Source: Bromus sterilis
Taxonomy: Eukaryota > Streptophyta > Magnoliopsida > Poales > Poaceae
DNA: 64,000 nt
NCBI GenBank assembly: GCA_950022295.1
Contig: OX465599.1
Location: 496,001 to 560,000 of the forward strand
Direction: 5' to 3'
The notes beneath the pieces are model-generated. The model was not told the origin of the DNA. It made no database searches and saw nothing but the letters and a program-made list of their open reading frames with translations. How positions within the stretch are numbered: position 1 is the first letter of the stretch; each line of letters opens with the position of its first letter. Below are positions 63,120 through 64,000 of the stretch, in pieces. Both the position numbers and the translations under genes were made by a program.

Positions 63120-63590
63120 ACAGGCCAAAATCTTCCAAAACTGCGAGTGTTGATGACCGGCACGTAAATGCACCCTGGGTTCCTCAATGGTGGAAATCAC
63201 TCCGGGGACCCAAAACGGTGATTAATAGCCCATGAAACAGGCCAGAATCGGCCAAAACTGCGAGTGTTGATGACCGGCACGTAAATGCACCCTTGGGTTC
63301 GTCAATGGTGGAAATCACTACGAGGATCCAAAACGGTGATTAATAGCCCATGAAACAGGCCAGAATCGACCAAAACTGCGAGTGTGGATGACCGTAACGT
63401 AAATGCACCCTTGGGTTCGTCAATTGTGGAAATCACTCCAGGGACCCAAAACGGTGATTAATAGCCCATGAAACAGGCCAGAATCGGCCAAAACTGCGAG
63501 TGTTGATGACAGGCACGTAAATGCACCCTTGGGTTCGTCAATGGTGGAAATCACTCCGAGGATCCAAAACGGTGATTAATAGCCCATGAA
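61824..63590. repeat. HOR unit, 15 monomers, 1,767 bp (domain V)
   Basis: Order: O5 L2 P4 K1 K2 M1 N1 M1 M3y P4 K1 K2 M1y P4 M3x. The first 11 monomers repeat those at 57,467-58,762. The monomer at 63,237 has GACCGGCACG (body 1) at its start but TCAATGG and a y tail, so it is an M1/M3y recombinant. Its following P4 has GACCGTAACG. Confidence 0.9.
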
Positions 63591-64000
63591 ACAGGCTAGA
63601 ATCGGCCAAAACTGCGAGTGTTGATGACCGACACGTAATTGCACCCTGGGGTTCGTCAATTGTGGAAATCACTCCAGGGACCCAAAACGGTGATTAATAG
63701 CCCATGAAACAGGCCAAAATCTGCCAAAACTGCGAGTGTTGATGACCGGCACGTAAATGCACCCTGGGTTCCTCAATGGTGGAAATCACTCCGGGGACCC
63801 AAAACGGTGATTAATAGCCCATGAAACAGGCCAGAATCGACCAAAACTGCGAGTGTGGATGACCGGAACGTAAATGCACCCTTGGGTTCGTCAATTGTGG
63901 AAATCACTCCAGGGACCCAAAACGGTGATTAATAGCCCATGAAACAGGCCAAAATCTTCCAAAACTGCGAGTGTTGATGACCGGCACGTAAATGCACCCT
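63591..64000. repeat. Partial HOR unit cut by window end
   Basis: Order: O5 L2 P4 and the first 57 bases of a monomer with a K head. The opening matches 49,699, 57,467 and 61,824 (O5 L2 P4 K1 K2). The array clearly continues beyond the window. Confidence 0.9.

Larger units (their letters stand above)
1..64000. repeat. Satellite DNA array, 118/117-bp monomer, head-to-tail
   Basis: The whole window is one tandem array of 543 complete monomers and a final 57-base partial one. Phased at ACAGG, 412 monomers are 118 bp and 131 are 117 bp, and these lengths add up exactly to the window, so there is no transposon, gene or spacer inside it. All copies share one orientation. The best-conserved blocks are monomer bases 18-30 (AAAACTGCGAGTG), 72-84 (GTGGAAATCACTC) and 94-109 (AAAACGGTGATTAATA). 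Most variation falls in bases 6-17 (head), 31-42, 49-71, 84-92 and 111-118. The length and hierarchy fit eukaryotic centromeric or heterochromatic satellite; that location is inferred, and the family is not one I recognise. No protein is encoded: 118 is not a multiple of three and stops close every frame within each monomer on both strands. Confidence 0.98.

Noticed and set aside
1..64000. A long tandem-repeat protein gene
   Set aside because: 118 and 117 are not multiples of three. On the given strand TGA, TAA and TAG recur in each monomer; on the other strand one stop falls in each frame per monomer (TAA, TGA, TGA). No open frame longer than roughly 150-200 bases is possible.
1..64000. CRISPR array
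   Set aside because: There are no unique spacers: the entire 118-bp period is repeated and the variants themselves recur in order.
1..64000. rDNA intergenic-spacer subrepeats
   Set aside because: Subrepeat tracts in spacers are normally a few kb between rRNA genes. No rRNA sequence appears in 64 kb and the array has its own HOR structure.
1..64000. Transposon, retrotransposon or helitron arrays as the source
   Set aside because: No terminal repeats, target-site duplications or coding remnants are visible, and the length accounting leaves no room for an insertion. A distant origin of the monomer from an element cannot be judged from here.
1..64000. Telomeric or subtelomeric sequence
   Set aside because: No TTAGGG-, TTTAGGG- or TTAGG-like tandem motif is present on either strand.
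1..64000. Naming the organism from the monomer
   Set aside because: I could not match the 118-bp monomer to a satellite I know with certainty. Length alone is shared by unrelated families, so any name would be a guess.
1..64000. A hidden defence, biosynthetic or regulatory gene system
   Set aside because: Every base belongs to a satellite monomer. There is no unique sequence in which such a system could lie.

Overview
The window is one uninterrupted, head-to-tail satellite DNA array. It has no gene, no RNA gene, no transposon and no unique sequence. I parse the 64,000 bases into 543 complete monomers plus a final 57-base partial one: 412 monomers of 118 bp and 131 of 117 bp (412x118 + 131x117 + 57 = 64,000). 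That sum leaves no room for any net insertion or deletion other than the 117/118 difference. All monomers face the same way. A DNA array this long and this hierarchical is typical of eukaryotic centromeric, pericentromeric or heterochromatic satellite. I do not recognise the monomer and cannot name the organism. The majority monomer is 50% G+C and keeps 6 CpG dinucleotides.

Codes used below. Monomers are phased to start at ACAGG. Head letter (monomer bases 6-17): K = CCAAAATCTTCC, L = CCAAAATCTGCC, M = CCAGAATCGGCC, N = CCGGAATCGGCC (usually preceded by CCAATGAT instead of CCCATGAA), O = CTAGAATCGGCC, P = CCAGAATCGACC, Q = CCAAAATCGGCC, R = CCAGAATCTTCC. Body number: 1 = GACCGGCACG, CCCTTGGG, TCAATTG; 2 = GACCGGCACG, CCCTGGGTTCC, TCAATGG (117 bp); 3 = GACAGGCACG, CCCTTGGG, TCAATGG; 3w = as 3 but TCAATTG; 4 = GTGTGGATGACCGGAACG; 4b = GTGTTGATGACCGGAACG; 5 = GACCGACACGTAATTGC with CCCTGGGG. 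Tail: default CTCCAGGGACCC, or CTCCGGGGACCC (g, default for body 2), x = CTCCGAGGATCC (BamHI site), y = CTACGAGGATCC (BamHI site), t = CTCCATGGACCC (NcoI site).

Above the monomer lies a higher-order repeat (HOR) layer. The rare O monomer occurs 33 times, always directly after a BamHI-bearing x monomer, so x-O junctions divide the window into 34 units (two cut by the window edges) of 1 to 37 monomers. Five domains follow. I (1-6120) is irregular. II (6121 to about 21,900) has 18-22-monomer HORs marked by NcoI monomers and Q3x, interrupted by a block (12,719-14,601) copied from domain I. III (about 21,900-35,100) is a 28-monomer HOR with an exact 3,298-bp period, then shortened versions. IV (35,101-54,759) has 16-18-monomer HORs (1,884-2,120 bp), of which a four-unit stretch is duplicated as a block at an offset of 7,652 bp. 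V (54,760-64,000) is marked by y-tail monomers and holds a 3.77-kb block duplicated at an offset of 4,357 bp.

The array records its own history. Chimeric monomers (O2, N2, O3x, and a K1 replacing K2+M1) mark crossovers inside monomers. One- and two-monomer insertions separate otherwise near-identical copies. Private variants reappear at fixed offsets. This is what unequal crossing-over or conversion between misaligned repeats is known to produce. I found no coding system; the notable content is the nested repeat architecture.
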